A DNA stretch of 62,493 nt from Methylobacter sp. (GCA_030653175.1 JAURZV010000058.1:1-62493); one strand, 5' to 3'; shown: positions 1 through 8,096, counted from the first letter of the stretch. Numbers and translations are program-made. Notes: generated from the sequence alone by a model not told the origin.

Positions 1-24
1 GCGGGCTTCGCCTGCATTGGCAAG

Positions 25-131
25 CAAAGCTTCCGCTCCTGCTCTCGCCCCTTACCTACATCCATGTAGGCAAAGCTTCCGCTCCTGCTCTCGCCCCTTA
101 CCTACATCCATGTAGGCAAAGCTTCCGCTCC
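25..131. repeat. 46-bp tandem direct repeat, about 2.3 copies
   Basis: A 46-bp unit beginning CAAAGCTTCCGCTCCTGCTC and ending CTACATCCATGTAGG runs at 25-70 and 71-116, with a partial third copy from 117. Each unit contains the short palindrome CCTACATCCATGTAGG. Related sequence occurs on the minus strand at about 38157-38207 and on the plus strand at about 60572-60620, so this is a tandem amplification of a dispersed repeat family. I see no gene in 1-379. Confidence 0.85.
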
Positions 132-328
132 CGTCACACCATAGTTTTAATAGGCATAGCGGCTATTTTAGTAATTAACTGAATTTGAAAACGCTGTATG
201 AAAGCCAGACATTCGTAACTATCACAATATGACTTAGGCTAAAACCATGCCAAGAGACATAAAAAATTTTAATCAATTGATTTTTATATTGAATTATTAA
301 TAATGAATATTAATTTCTTTAGTTTTGT

Positions 329-355
329 TGTTTCATGTATAGTCTCGATGAAACA
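329..355 (+). promoter_or_regulatory. Perfect 8-bp inverted repeat upstream of the sigma-54 activator gene
   Basis: TGTTTCAT and ATGAAACA form a perfect inverted repeat separated by 11 bp, ending 24 bp before the start codon at 380, in an AT-rich leader. The size and spacing fit a dimeric helix-turn-helix regulator site. Autoregulation by the downstream activator is an inference. Confidence 0.4.
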
Positions 356-379
356 GCCAGATGATTCACTGAGACCCTT

Positions 380-1744
380 ATGAAACAAACAGCATTATTT
401 TCCGAAAACAACCCTCTATGGCTGGCGCAATTCGACAGTAAAACGCTTTTGGTCAAAATACTTGATCTTTGTGATTCAGCGTCTGTTTATATTGTTAATA
501 AAGATCAACAGGTTCTATATTGGAGTTTTGGTATGGAAGAATTATCAGGATTACGGCGAGAGGATGTTGCCGGAAAATCCTGTTTGCAAGAATATGTGAT
601 TACTGATGCCGGTAACAATCAGGAACAGCTTGTAAAAATATCCCGGACTGACGGTAACAAACTCGAGGTAAAAAAAGTTGTGCAGATTTTACATGATAAG
701 GAAGGCGTTTTTGCCGGCGGCATAGGCATGCTTGCTGTTGTATCGGAACCTGTGGCAAATGGGCTTTTACGGAAAGTTTCAGTCGAGATTGGCAAACCGG
801 ATCTTGGTGGCCAGAATTTTCACGGAATATTAAGCCGTTCACCGGCCATGCATGACGTTTTTCAGATTATTGCAAATGCCGCGGAAACAGAAGCGACTGT
901 GCTGGTAAGAGGCGAAAGCGGGGCCGGGAAGGAACTGGTCGCAAAGGCAATTCACGATCTTAGCGCGCGTCATAGCGCGCCTTTTCTGGCGATAAATTGC
1001 GCGGCTTTGTCCAGCAACTTGCTGGAAAGCGAATTGTTCGGTCATGTGCGCGGCGCTTTTACCGGGGCGATCAAAGACCATAGCGGATTATTTCAACGTG
1101 CTCATGGCGGAACCTTGTTTCTGGATGAAGTAGCCGAACTTCCGCTTGAGCTACAGGCTAAACTGCTCAGAGTAATTCAGGAAAGAAACTATATTCCGGT
1201 GGGGGGCGACCGGTCTATTGATGTTGATGTACGCATAGTGGCCGCAACCCATCGATCATTAAGGGAAGAAGTAAAAAGCGGACGTTTCCGTGAAGATTTG
1301 ATGTACCGGTTAAGAGTCGTCCCTGTTTTTATCCCGCCATTAAGGGAACGCCGGGAAGATATTAGTTTATTGATATGGCATTTTATCAACCGGCATAATG
1401 CCGAAAATTTTAGAAAAATTGAAAAAATTGAACCGCAAGCCATGCGGATTTTGCTCGACTATCCGTGGCCGGGCAATATCAGGGAGCTGCATAATATTGT
1501 GGAATATGCTTTTGCAGTAGGTCGTGGCACGACTTTACGTTTATCTGAATTACCGCCGGAATTTAGAGAGCCGCGTGTTGTTAATCAAGAAATCCGGCAA
1601 TCTGTGCCATTATCAGCAGAAGAAGAAACAGCCGCGATTCGTCAAGCGCTGGAGCAAAGCAAGGGCATGGTCACAACAGCCGCCCGGTTGCTGGGTATGA
1701 GCAGGGCAACTTTCTGGCGTAAACGTAAGTTGTATGGCGTCTGA
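380..1744 (+). CDS. PAS-domain sigma-54-dependent transcriptional activator (NtrC/EBP family)
   Basis: A 454-aa bacterial enhancer-binding protein that would activate sigma-54 RNA polymerase at promoters not identified here. An N-terminal PAS-like sensor spans about residues 28-115. The AAA+ domain runs from about 148 to 385, with Walker A GESGAGKE at 178-185, an intact GAFTGA loop at 225-230 and Walker B LFLDEV. A Fis-type helix-turn-helix occupies the last 45 residues (TTAARLLGMSRATFWRK). It has no receiver domain, so it probably senses a ligand or redox state directly. It is convergent with the nif accessory run. It is not the NifA of this window, which lies at 26.6 kb. The target pathway is unknown. 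Confidence 0.85.
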   Translation: MKQTALFSENNPLWLAQFDSKTLLVKILDLCDSASVYIVNKDQQVLYWSFGMEELSGLRREDVAGKSCLQEYVITDAGNNQEQLVKISRTDGNKLEVKKVVQILHDKEGVFAGGIGMLAVVSEPVANGLLRKVSVEIGKPDLGGQNFHGILSRSPAMHDVFQIIANAAETEATVLVRGESGAGKELVAKAIHDLSARHSAPFLAINCAALSSNLLESELFGHVRGAFTGAIKDHSGLFQRAHGGTLFLDEVAELPLELQAKLLRVIQERNYIPVGGDRSIDVDVRIVAATHRSLREEVKSGRFREDLMYRLRVVPVFIPPLRERREDISLLIWHFINRHNAENFRKIEKIEPQAMRILLDYPWPGNIRELHNIVEYAFAVGRGTTLRLSELPPEFREPRVVNQEIRQSVPLSAEEETAAIRQALEQSKGMVTTAARLLGMSRATFWRKRKLYGV

Positions 1745-2188
1745 AACTTTAATTTAAAGTAACTACTCAGCAGCTCGTAGGATGGGGAGAGGCGATAGCC
1801 GAAACCCATCACAATCAATCGCCTATACGATGGATTTCACTTCGTGCTTTACAAGCCGCGTTGCTCTAACCATCCTACCGCGCTGCCCCGAACTGTAGAT
1901 CATTGCCCGACTACCACATTAGGTGAGAGAATGATCATGGATAAATAGAAAGGCCGTTGCAATATTTAAGCTTGGGATCGTCGGGTATGAAAAGCATGCC
2001 CGACAAGGCTTAAATATATTCAATCAATAACATGATTAATTCACCACGAAGACACGAAGAACACGAAGTTTTTACCTTGGTTTTTTCTTCGCGCTCTCGG
2101 CAACTGCTCCATGCGTTGCTCTACCTCCTGCATCCATGCAGTCGTTCGTGTCTTCGTGGTGTTATCTCTTAAATTGATGCCTATGGAG
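1745..2188. other. Gene-free interval with dispersed repeats
   Basis: No credible coding sequence is visible. About 1774-1880 is a long imperfect inverted repeat starting GTAGGATGGG and ending CCATCCTAC. A shorter related copy begins at about 16588. The second half is the composite hairpin listed at 2043-2161. The interval separates the convergent activator gene and the end of the nif run and may terminate both. Confidence 0.6.
2043..2161. repeat. Composite palindromic repeat (CACCACGAAGACACGAAG family) with internal GACTGCATGG repeat
   Basis: The outer arms CACCACGAAGACACGAAG and its complement form a hairpin. The interior holds the repeat GGATGCAGGAGGTAGAGCAA (minus strand), the same unit found inside nifU at about 12677-12772. 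Other copies of the outer palindrome lie at 28171-28227 and 51405-51475, with a diverged one at 11255-11367. Confidence 0.8.
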
Positions 2189-2485
2189 TCACGCCATCTC
2201 GCCGGACTCATTAAACTGAATCTCACGCACTTCATCGTCTTCGGTTATTTGCGCACGCTTTAAAGCACCACACTCGTAATATTGATACTGATGTTCGGAT
2301 TCAACCTCGCCATAAACAACTTTCCGGCAAAGCAGCATTCTGTCCCGGCCATCAAAACGACTACGATAATAAGTGTTTCGATTGTTTAAGCTGTCTTCGG
2401 TTATTTCGTTGACCTGCTTTAACGGGAGTTTGACGCCGCTGTAACTGACGAAATAGCGAAATCCGGTTTGTTGTTCATGAGTCAT
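2189..2485 (-). CDS. DUF6156-like conserved protein at the end of the nif run
   Basis: About 98 aa from the ATG at 2485; a TTG three codons upstream (2494) is an alternative. No strong Shine-Dalgarno precedes either start. The sequence (RYFVSYSGVKLPLKQVNEI...) looks like the small DUF6156 family, whose function is unknown, and the C-terminal half is acidic. It is the last gene of the minus-strand nif run, 12 bp after its neighbour, so it is probably co-transcribed. The family name is from memory of the pattern and should be confirmed by a profile search. Confidence 0.65.
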   Translation of the reverse strand: MTHEQQTGFRYFVSYSGVKLPLKQVNEITEDSLNNRNTYYRSRFDGRDRMLLCRKVVYGEVESEHQYQYYECGALKRAQITEDDEVREIQFNESGEMA

Positions 2486-2497
2486 ACTGTGCAAAAT

Positions 2498-2794
2498 TTA
2501 AAAAAGATGGGTGGAGATGATCTCTATGATTTGGTCCAAAGTCAGGTTTTCGTTTTCACCGACAATGTTATGCATGGAAATCGGATATTTCAGGTCTATG
2601 CCGTAACGTCCTGCATTCTGACCGAAGGTGTAGATATAGGCGGAAATATCCGGTTCGCTAACCGTGCATAGTTCGATAGCTTGAAAATGCCGCTCCTGAT
2701 TATTCAACGCCAAGGTATTTTCACCGTAACGATGCACCAGCTCCAATAACAGCAGCTTAAGCGGAATATCTTTATCAATGGCCCAAACATTCAT
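2498..2794 (-). CDS. Conserved hypothetical protein, nif/rnf-associated
   Basis: A 98-aa soluble protein from the ATG at 2794, 14 bp after the rseC stop. The reading frame is open upstream into rseC, but a longer start would overlap rseC by more than 100 bp, so the shorter form is preferred. It contains a helical segment (LKLLLLELVHRYGENTL) and an acidic C-terminus (LTLDQIIEIISTHLF). I recognise no domain. Position suggests co-expression with rseC, the Rieske gene and nifF. Confidence 0.6.
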   Translation of the reverse strand: MNVWAIDKDIPLKLLLLELVHRYGENTLALNNQERHFQAIELCTVSEPDISAYIYTFGQNAGRYGIDLKYPISMHNIVGENENLTLDQIIEIISTHLF

Positions 2795-2808
2795 ACCGGC
2801 ATTAAGGT

Positions 2809-3243
2809 TTAGATCTTCCTTACTACGACAGGCCGGGCGTAATAATTCAGTATCAACAGACTTTGCGCTTTGTTGATTAGCCACAGCGAAACTGTAAAGC
2901 TCAGTACGGCGCTGCCGGCAATCCATAAATCCGCATATAGGGCATCAGCAAACAGCCAGTCGGCCATGCCGGCGCCTGTAAACAACGCTATTAACGGCAC
3001 CAGATACAATAACAGGGACGCGCGGAGCAGCAGGTTTTCATCGATAGCAACCATGACTTCATCGCCGGTTTTCAGTTGAATATCGCTATCGACCGGCACT
3101 GACTTTTTCTTAAGAACGCTGCCGATTGCGTTGGTTGTACACGAGGCTTTTTGCAGGCAACCTCCGCACTCACTGTTTGGTCCGCTTTCGACCCAGACCT
3201 GATGGTTTTCTATTTTCACCACGACCGCTAATTCTTCTATCAT
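2809..3243 (-). CDS. rseC: SoxR-reducing system / RseC family membrane protein
   Basis: About 144 aa from the ATG at 3243, preceded by GGTGAT; a GTG three codons upstream is possible. The N-terminal cytoplasmic part carries four cysteines in the family pattern C-x2-C...C (SECGGCLQKASC). Two transmembrane helices follow at about 75-125 (LLLYLVPLIALFTGAG and AVLSFTVSLWLI). RseC/RsxC-type proteins are linked to Rnf-type electron transfer and SoxR re-reduction. Here it lies in the nif run rather than in the rnf operon 16 kb away, which suggests an accessory redox role in nitrogenase expression (inference). Confidence 0.85.
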   Translation of the reverse strand: MIEELAVVVKIENHQVWVESGPNSECGGCLQKASCTTNAIGSVLKKKSVPVDSDIQLKTGDEVMVAIDENLLLRASLLLYLVPLIALFTGAGMADWLFADALYADLWIAGSAVLSFTVSLWLINKAQSLLILNYYARPVVVRKI

Positions 3244-3255
3244 CGCTATCACCGT

Positions 3256-3621
3256 TCAATCGATAAGTGTCAGATGCTTTTCGGCAAAATAGAGGGTGCC
3301 GTCAATCTCTTCCAGACGTAGCGATTGCAAGCGTTGTCCAAAGCAAACCGGACTTTGACACTCTCCGGTTTTGGGGTCGAAAATAAAACCGTGCATCGAA
3401 CAACGCAGATATAAGCCGGTTTCATCAAAGATGGCGTCCTGCTCGCAATTTAACGGTCTGTGCATATGCATTCAATGGTTGACATACGCATAGGCAATGC
3501 CTTCAAACACGAAAATAACGGCCGAAACCGGCTGTTTTTTAAAACGGATTTTCCGCGTTAAATAGCCGGCTTCATCCAATTCATCACGAGTGCAGGCTGG
3601 TTTTGTGTTGTGGCTTGCCAT
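3256..3621 (-). pseudogene. Rieske-type 2Fe-2S protein gene with in-frame TGA at the first ligand cysteine
   Basis: Two abutting ORFs are in the same frame. The first runs from ATG 3621 (good AGGA Shine-Dalgarno, 14 bp after nifF) to a TGA at 3472-3474. The second continues through C-S-M-H-G-F to 3256. Read through, they give a Rieske protein of about 121 aa with the layout ...YVNH-*-MHMHRPLNC...LRCSMHGF. The stop takes the place of the Cys of the first C-x-H ligand pair; the second pair C-x2-H is intact. Both halves otherwise keep the family pattern with no indels. Alternatives are a nonsense mutation (TGC or TGT to TGA), a base-call error, or selenocysteine. I found no convincing SECIS hairpin just downstream. 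Confidence 0.75.
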
Positions 3622-3635
3622 GGCTGATCCTGACT

Positions 3636-4169
3636 TTAACCCCAAGCCTCTGCCAGCATTTTCAACCATGTTTCCAGTCTTTCGGGCGTAAGCTCTTTTT
3701 GGTTTTCCTGATCCAATGCCAAGCCTACAAAACGGTTGTCGACGACGGCTTTAGATCGTTGAAAGTTATAACCTTCGGTATCCCATGCGCCAATCATGGT
3801 GGCGCCGCATTGTTTAAACTGCTCATACAAATAAAACATCGCATCAACAAATTCCACCGGATAGCTTTTTTGATTCCCCAGCCCATAAATTGCCACTTTT
3901 TTACCGCTAAAATCCTGCCCGGCCAGCGTCGGCAAAAACTCCTCCCAACTTGCCGTCGCATTACCGGTTGATAAGCCGGGCAATTGGCCTTCGCCATAAG
4001 TTGGCGTACCTACAATCAAGGTGTCATACGCCTGCAAATCAGCCACTTCGGCATTGCGAATATTCACCGGCTTGGCGGCAATATCCGAACCCAACGTCGT
4101 TATAATATCTTTTGCAATCCGCCGCGTATTGCCGGTGTCCGTCCCAAAAAAAACGCCTACTTTAGCCAT
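3636..4169 (-). CDS. nifF: NifF, long-chain flavodoxin electron donor to nitrogenase
   Basis: A 177-aa flavodoxin that binds FMN and passes electrons to the Fe protein. The phosphate loop FGTDTGNTRRIAK follows the initial MAKVGVF, and the family motifs PTYGEG and YGLGNQKSYPVEFVDAM with the long-chain insertion are visible. The start at 4169 has the Shine-Dalgarno GAGGAAAT; the reading frame is open further upstream but without family sequence. Its place after clpX and the glutaredoxin-BolA gene mirrors the nifM-clpX-nifF order known from Azotobacter vinelandii. Confidence 0.93.
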   Translation of the reverse strand: MAKVGVFFGTDTGNTRRIAKDIITTLGSDIAAKPVNIRNAEVADLQAYDTLIVGTPTYGEGQLPGLSTGNATASWEEFLPTLAGQDFSGKKVAIYGLGNQKSYPVEFVDAMFYLYEQFKQCGATMIGAWDTEGYNFQRSKAVVDNRFVGLALDQENQKELTPERLETWLKMLAEAWG

Positions 4170-4269
4170 GATTTCCTCGCTGAGCGGGTAGCTTCTCATT
4201 AATAACAGGTAAATCCACAAGAGCTTGATTTAAAAACCAGCTTCTTATCCATTGCTTAACGTCGGTAAT

Positions 4270-4878
4270 TTAATGCTGTATTTGCAGCAGCCCGCCGGCC
4301 TGTTGTTTATCCTGCCATTCATCCGGGGTAAACGCTTTAACGCTGACTGCATGAAGCTTGCCCGAAGCCAAAGGTTCTTTTAAGGTTGCCAGAACCAGCT
4401 GCTGTTTTTTTACTATCGTTAAATCGTTAAATTGCGAACTGACCACGGTGATCGTTAAATCGCAGCCTTCGCCTTCGACGATCACTTTGGCATCGTCAAT
4501 ACCCTGCTGCACCAGTTGCGTAACCTCGCTAACGCTTAACGCGTCATTTTCAGCTTCCGCTTTTTTCGGCGCGGCGCTCGTTAATAAGGGTAATAAACTG
4601 CCGTTGTTAGACATTTCTTCAATAATGTCGCAGCCGCCCACCAGTTCTCCATTAACAAACAATTGCGGATAAGTCGGCCAATGCGAAATGCTCGGTAACT
4701 TTTCGCGGATAAAAGGCGCTTCCAGCACATTCACATAAGCGTAAGGGATCTTGGTCGTATTGAGCACGCCTACCGATTTGGCGGAAAATCCGCATTGCGG
4801 ATCAGTCGGTACGCCTTTCATGTACAGGATGATCGGATTGTCTGCCAGTTGAGCGCGAATTTTGTCTTCGGTTTTCAT
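4270..4878 (-). CDS. Monothiol glutaredoxin (CGFS) fused to a BolA-like domain
   Basis: 202 aa. Residues 1-105 are a Grx4/Grx5-type monothiol glutaredoxin with the CGFS active site at Cys29, WPTYPQLFVNGELVGGCDI and the glutathione-binding C-D. After an alanine/acidic linker, residues 112-195 form a BolA fold (VTQLVQQGIDDAKVIVEGEGCDLTITVVSSQF). CGFS glutaredoxins and BolA normally form a heterodimer bridging a 2Fe-2S cluster; here they are one chain. Position between clpX and nifF suggests a nitrogenase-dedicated Fe-S carrier. The glutaredoxin alone would correspond to the Grx5-nif of other diazotrophs. Confidence 0.9.
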   Translation of the reverse strand: MKTEDKIRAQLADNPIILYMKGVPTDPQCGFSAKSVGVLNTTKIPYAYVNVLEAPFIREKLPSISHWPTYPQLFVNGELVGGCDIIEEMSNNGSLLPLLTSAAPKKAEAENDALSVSEVTQLVQQGIDDAKVIVEGEGCDLTITVVSSQFNDLTIVKKQQLVLATLKEPLASGKLHAVSVKAFTPDEWQDKQQAGGLLQIQH

Positions 4879-4904
4879 AAGGTTCTCATCGTTTGTTTTG
4901 TTTT

Positions 4905-4933
4905 CTCGTTCCCACGCAGCGCGTGGGAACGAG
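4905..4933. repeat. Palindromic repeat (TTCCCACGCxGCGTGGGAA family)
   Basis: CTCGTTCCCACGC and GCGTGGGAACGAG arms form a 29-bp near-perfect hairpin in the clpX/grx gap. Three further copies lie at about 9631-9655, 9678-9702 and 9790-9816. It is a REP-like extragenic element. Confidence 0.85.
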
Positions 4934-4953
4934 GTAATGTTTATAGGGTCGCT

Positions 4954-6225
4954 CTATCCAGCCTGCTGCCTGAGTTTGGTTTCGGCCTTTCTTACTAACC
5001 TGATCTCGCCCTCCCCTTTAACCGCATCGGCATCGACAATACATTGCTCAACGTCATCGACGGATGGAATATCGAACATGGTTTTTCGCAAGATCTGCTC
5101 CATGATGCTGCGTAAACCGCGCGCCCCGGTTTCACGCTCGATGGCTTTTTTGGCGATTTCAATCAGGGCCTCCTGCTCAAATTTCAACTCCACGCCTTCG
5201 TAGGCAAACAGTTGTTGATACTGACGCACCAGCGCATTTTTGGGTTCGGTCAAAACCCGAATCAAGGCGTCAACATCAAGCGCTTCCAAGGGCGCCAATA
5301 CCGGAAAACGACCGATAAACTCGGGGATCAAGCCGAATTTGCGTAAATCACTGGGTTGTGTCGCATTCAGCATATCGTCCAATGTCGGTTTTTCAGCCGT
5401 TTTATTCACTTCGGCATGAAAACCGATAGCGGAATTGGTCGGTACCAAGCGTTTTTCGACATGTTTTTCCAGGCCCGGAAATGAACCGCCGGCAATAAAC
5501 AGGATATTGCGCGTATCCATGGTTATGTCGCCGTCCTTATTACGTCCTTTGGCCGGAATCTTAACGTGAGAACCTTCGACCAGTCTTAGCAATGCCTGTT
5601 GTACGCCTTCGCCGGACACATCGCGGGTTCCGGTTTGCTGTTCGGGACTGCGGGCGATTTTGTCGATTTCGTCCAGGTAAACTATGCCCCATTCCGCATT
5701 GACCATATTGCCTTCCGCGACATCCAGCAACCTGACCAGGATATTTTCCACATCATCGCCGACATAACCGGCCTGGGTCAGTGTTGTCGCATCGGCGATA
5801 ACAAACGGTACGCCGACAATTTTCGCCAGGGTACTGGCTAACAGCGTCTTACCGGTACCCGACGGTCCGATCAACAGAATGTTGGACTTACCGATTTCCA
5901 CATCCTTGTCGAACTCGCCCAGGCCCGCATCGCCGCTTTCGTGCTTGAGGCGTTTGTAATGGTTATACACGGCAACCGCCAATATTTCTTTGGCAAGATG
6001 CTGGCCGATAATGTATCGGTCGAGATGTTCCTTGATTTTTGCAGGGATAGGCAATGCGCCCTGCATTTCGGAAAGCTCTTTTTTACGGCTCCAGCTGGTT
6101 ACCACCTGATTGGCTAATGACACGCAAGCCCCGCAAATATAACCTTCGCTACCGGCAATCAAAGGTACCGAAGCGGATTGCTCTATGCCGCAAAAAGAAC
6201 AGTGTTTGATTTCTTTCTCGCTCAT
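4954..6225 (-). CDS. clpX: ClpX-family AAA+ unfoldase, nif-cluster paralogue
   Basis: 423 aa, the normal ClpX length. The N-terminal zinc-binding domain (C9-x2-C12...C31-x2-C34) is followed by Walker A GPSGTGKT, Walker B VYLDEIDK, the GYVGDDVE pore-1 loop and a C-terminal domain with [12 protein letters not shown]. It should unfold substrates for ClpP. The location between nifM and nifF matches the clpX-nif gene of Azotobacter, implying turnover of nitrogenase assembly factors such as NifB/NifEN (family knowledge plus inference). The start overlaps the nifM stop by 4 bp, so the two are translationally coupled. A housekeeping clpX is expected elsewhere. Confidence 0.92.
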   Translation of the reverse strand: MSEKEIKHCSFCGIEQSASVPLIAGSEGYICGACVSLANQVVTSWSRKKELSEMQGALPIPAKIKEHLDRYIIGQHLAKEILAVAVYNHYKRLKHESGDAGLGEFDKDVEIGKSNILLIGPSGTGKTLLASTLAKIVGVPFVIADATTLTQAGYVGDDVENILVRLLDVAEGNMVNAEWGIVYLDEIDKIARSPEQQTGTRDVSGEGVQQALLRLVEGSHVKIPAKGRNKDGDITMDTRNILFIAGGSFPGLEKHVEKRLVPTNSAIGFHAEVNKTAEKPTLDDMLNATQPSDLRKFGLIPEFIGRFPVLAPLEALDVDALIRVLTEPKNALVRQYQQLFAYEGVELKFEQEALIEIAKKAIERETGARGLRSIMEQILRKTMFDIPSVDDVEQCIVDADAVKGEGEIRLVRKAETKLRQQAG

Positions 6226-7094
6226 GATGTGCTTTCCTCAGATTCAGGAGTGGCTAAACCGGCTAACCAGGCGCGCTGGCAGGTACGCCGGGCGCGTTCT
6301 TTCATTAGCTGACGTATTTTTGGGGTTGCTTTTGCCAGGGACAAGGTCTCGGCTTTTTGTATGCTCTTGCACATCAGCACATGAAAACCGATTTCCGATT
6401 TGACCACATCGCTGACTTCACCCGGTTTTAAGTTGAACAGCACCGCATCCAGTTCAGGATAAAGCGTGCCGCGCGGTACGGTGCCCAGAACGCCGCCTTG
6501 CAAAGCGGTAGGACATTCTGAATGCTTTAATGCCAGGTCGGCAAATTTATGCGGCTTTTTATGTAATTTTTCAGCAAGTTCCTGAGCCCGCGTTAAAGCC
6601 GCTTCGTAGGTATTTTCGGGATAATCCGGGTTAATGCTAATGTAGATATGGCTGACTTCACGCCGCTCAGGGCGATTAAATTGATCCGGATGGAGGTGGT
6701 AATAAATGCCGATGTCGACATCGCTGACATCAGGCGCGCGACTGGCAATCAATTCCAGCACGGTGTTGACCTTACACTGACGGTGCAATGCTGCCTGCAA
6801 GCCGGCTTTGTTGAGCCGGTTTTTTTCCATATCGCTGAAAAAAGCAGCGTCATCATCATAACGGTCGCGGATTTCCTGATAGGCCTGCTGCAATTCTTGA
6901 TCAGTGATGATCACTGCCGCCGCCTCAGGCGTATTCAGCACCCTGCTCTCAATCCTGAATTCATTTAAAGCTTGAGTTTGCGCCTGCTGTAACTCAGCCT
7001 CCGCCAATTCATCAGGCGATTTTTTGAATAAGGCTAAAGCCGCCCTCAGTAAATTGTAAGTTTCCAGCTGGATAGGTTTTTCAATTACAGTCAT
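6222..7094 (-). CDS. nifM: NifM, peptidyl-prolyl isomerase for the nitrogenase Fe protein
   Basis: 290 aa from the ATG at 7094, one base after the nifZ stop; upstream open frame is ignored because it lies within nifZ. The N-terminal helical region ([16 protein letters not shown]) is typical of NifM. A parvulin-type PPIase domain spans about 140-255 ([17 protein letters not shown]...[25 protein letters not shown]...[29 protein letters not shown]). NifM is needed to fold and stabilise NifH. It is embedded in nifW-nifZ-nifM-clpX. Confidence 0.93.
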   Translation of the reverse strand: MTVIEKPIQLETYNLLRAALALFKKSPDELAEAELQQAQTQALNEFRIESRVLNTPEAAAVIITDQELQQAYQEIRDRYDDDAAFFSDMEKNRLNKAGLQAALHRQCKVNTVLELIASRAPDVSDVDIGIYYHLHPDQFNRPERREVSHIYISINPDYPENTYEAALTRAQELAEKLHKKPHKFADLALKHSECPTALQGGVLGTVPRGTLYPELDAVLFNLKPGEVSDVVKSEIGFHVLMCKSIQKAETLSLAKATPKIRQLMKERARRTCQRAWLAGLATPESEESTS

Positions 7095-7095
7095 A

Positions 7096-7575
7096 TCAAA
7101 CCTCTGGTTCGTTAAATGACTCAGGGTGTGCGGGAGCCAAAGCTGTCTCAGGCACTTGCAACGTTCTGCCCTGAAAAGCGACATGGTATTGAATCAGTTC
7201 ATTGTCTCTGATCACCTTAAAAACTTCACCTTCGGTACCTTTAGCAAACAGGATATTGCCCTGCATGCCTAAATCGATAGTGCAAACCACCTTGTCCCTG
7301 AACTCGAAGCGGCTGGGATTCCAAGGTTCATCTCCACCGATCAGCTCTTCCAGTCGACAGCCCACCATTCGGTCAATAGCCAGGAAATGGACGGTAAAAA
7401 TTACTTGATCTTGTAAAAAAGTGCCCACATTAAGGATATTGCCCACACTCCCCCGGCGAACTAACAAAGTGCCTACGTCCATACCGGGATAAGTACCGTC
7501 ATTTCGGACGTTTCTGGTAACCCGAACCGATTCACCGAATTCAAACCGGCCTTCGTCGAAGCGCTCGGGTTTCAT
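7096..7575 (-). CDS. nifZ: NifZ, nitrogenase MoFe-protein (P-cluster) maturation factor
   Basis: 159 aa, the usual NifZ length. The SH3-like NifZ domain is visible at residues 12-85: FEFGESVRVTRNVRNDGTYPG, then LLVRRGSVGNILNVGTFLQDQVIFTVHF. A second related segment at 95-135 (DKVVCTIDLGMQGNILFAKGTEGEV) follows. NifZ acts with NifH in forming the second P-cluster of NifDK. It overlaps the nifW stop by 4 bp, giving translational coupling. Confidence 0.93.
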   Translation of the reverse strand: MKPERFDEGRFEFGESVRVTRNVRNDGTYPGMDVGTLLVRRGSVGNILNVGTFLQDQVIFTVHFLAIDRMVGCRLEELIGGDEPWNPSRFEFRDKVVCTIDLGMQGNILFAKGTEGEVFKVIRDNELIQYHVAFQGRTLQVPETALAPAHPESFNEPEV

Positions 7576-7889
7576 GTTTTTATATCGCTTAAAGAAACAA
7601 ATGCGGTTTGCGACAACTCGCCCATTGCAAACACCTTAAACACTTTTTCGGTTTGAGCGTCGGACTCGACAAAATCCTGATAGGCTCGCATCAGCAATTT
7701 ACTGTAGATAGCTCGCTTTGCCGGTTCATTTTCAGGCATTTCATCAGCGGCTTTTTGTAAATAATCATGAAAACGTTGCAAAATATGCAGACGGTTGACA
7801 TGCACCACACTGGGTATGTAATCCAGTTGAAAATATTGCAAAAAATCTTCCGCCGATTCCAACTCTTCCATTTCTTCTTCAAAACTCAT
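7572..7889 (-). CDS. nifW: NifW, nitrogenase-stabilising/protective protein
   Basis: 105 aa from ATG 7889 with Shine-Dalgarno GGAGAAAA. It has the NifW signature: an acidic N-terminus with LESAEDFLQYFQLDYIPSVVHVNRLHILQRFHDYL, then a helical C-terminal half. NifW associates with apo-MoFe protein during P-cluster formation and in some species protects it from oxygen. It begins the tightly coupled nifW-nifZ-nifM-clpX set. Confidence 0.92.
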   Translation of the reverse strand: MSFEEEMEELESAEDFLQYFQLDYIPSVVHVNRLHILQRFHDYLQKAADEMPENEPAKRAIYSKLLMRAYQDFVESDAQTEKVFKVFAMGELSQTAFVSLSDIKT

Positions 7890-7905
7890 GGGTTTTCTCC
7901 GGTAA

Positions 7906-8019
7906 TTAAATAGGGCCGACTGAAGAGGCATCCTGAATCAAAAGGTAAAGCGCCAGAATAATAAACACCACTAAGGGCATCAGGGTCAGTAATGCATCGG
8001 TTAACTCTTTTTTCAGCAT
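7906..8019 (-). CDS. Small single-pass membrane peptide (37 aa) ahead of nifW
   Basis: ATG at 8019 has a clear Shine-Dalgarno (CGGAGCAAGATC-ATG), and the frame ends in TAA at 7906-7908, 16 bp before the nifW start. The peptide begins MLKKELTDALLTL, continues with a hydrophobic stretch of about 18 residues (MPLVVFIILALYLLI), and ends QDASSVGPI: a positively charged N-terminus, one transmembrane helix and a short polar tail. I do not recognise the family. A peptide of this size can arise by chance, but its ribosome site, strand and spacing fit a real member of the nif operon. Confidence 0.6.
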   Translation of the reverse strand: MLKKELTDALLTLMPLVVFIILALYLLIQDASSVGPI

Positions 8020-8096
8020 GATCTTGCTCCGATAATAAAAAAATTTGTGTTGAGTTGCGCTACGCTAACTCATACGTATCAACTGCTTCCCCTATA

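Noticed and set aside
1-131. CRISPR-like array
   Set aside because: The repeats are head to tail without spacers, and no cas genes are in the window.
3420-3474. SECIS element downstream of the Rieske TGA
   Set aside because: Only a 3-bp GCG/CGC stem and the short palindrome TGCATATGCA are visible; neither matches a bacterial SECIS with a stable stem at the right distance. Not listed as a feature.
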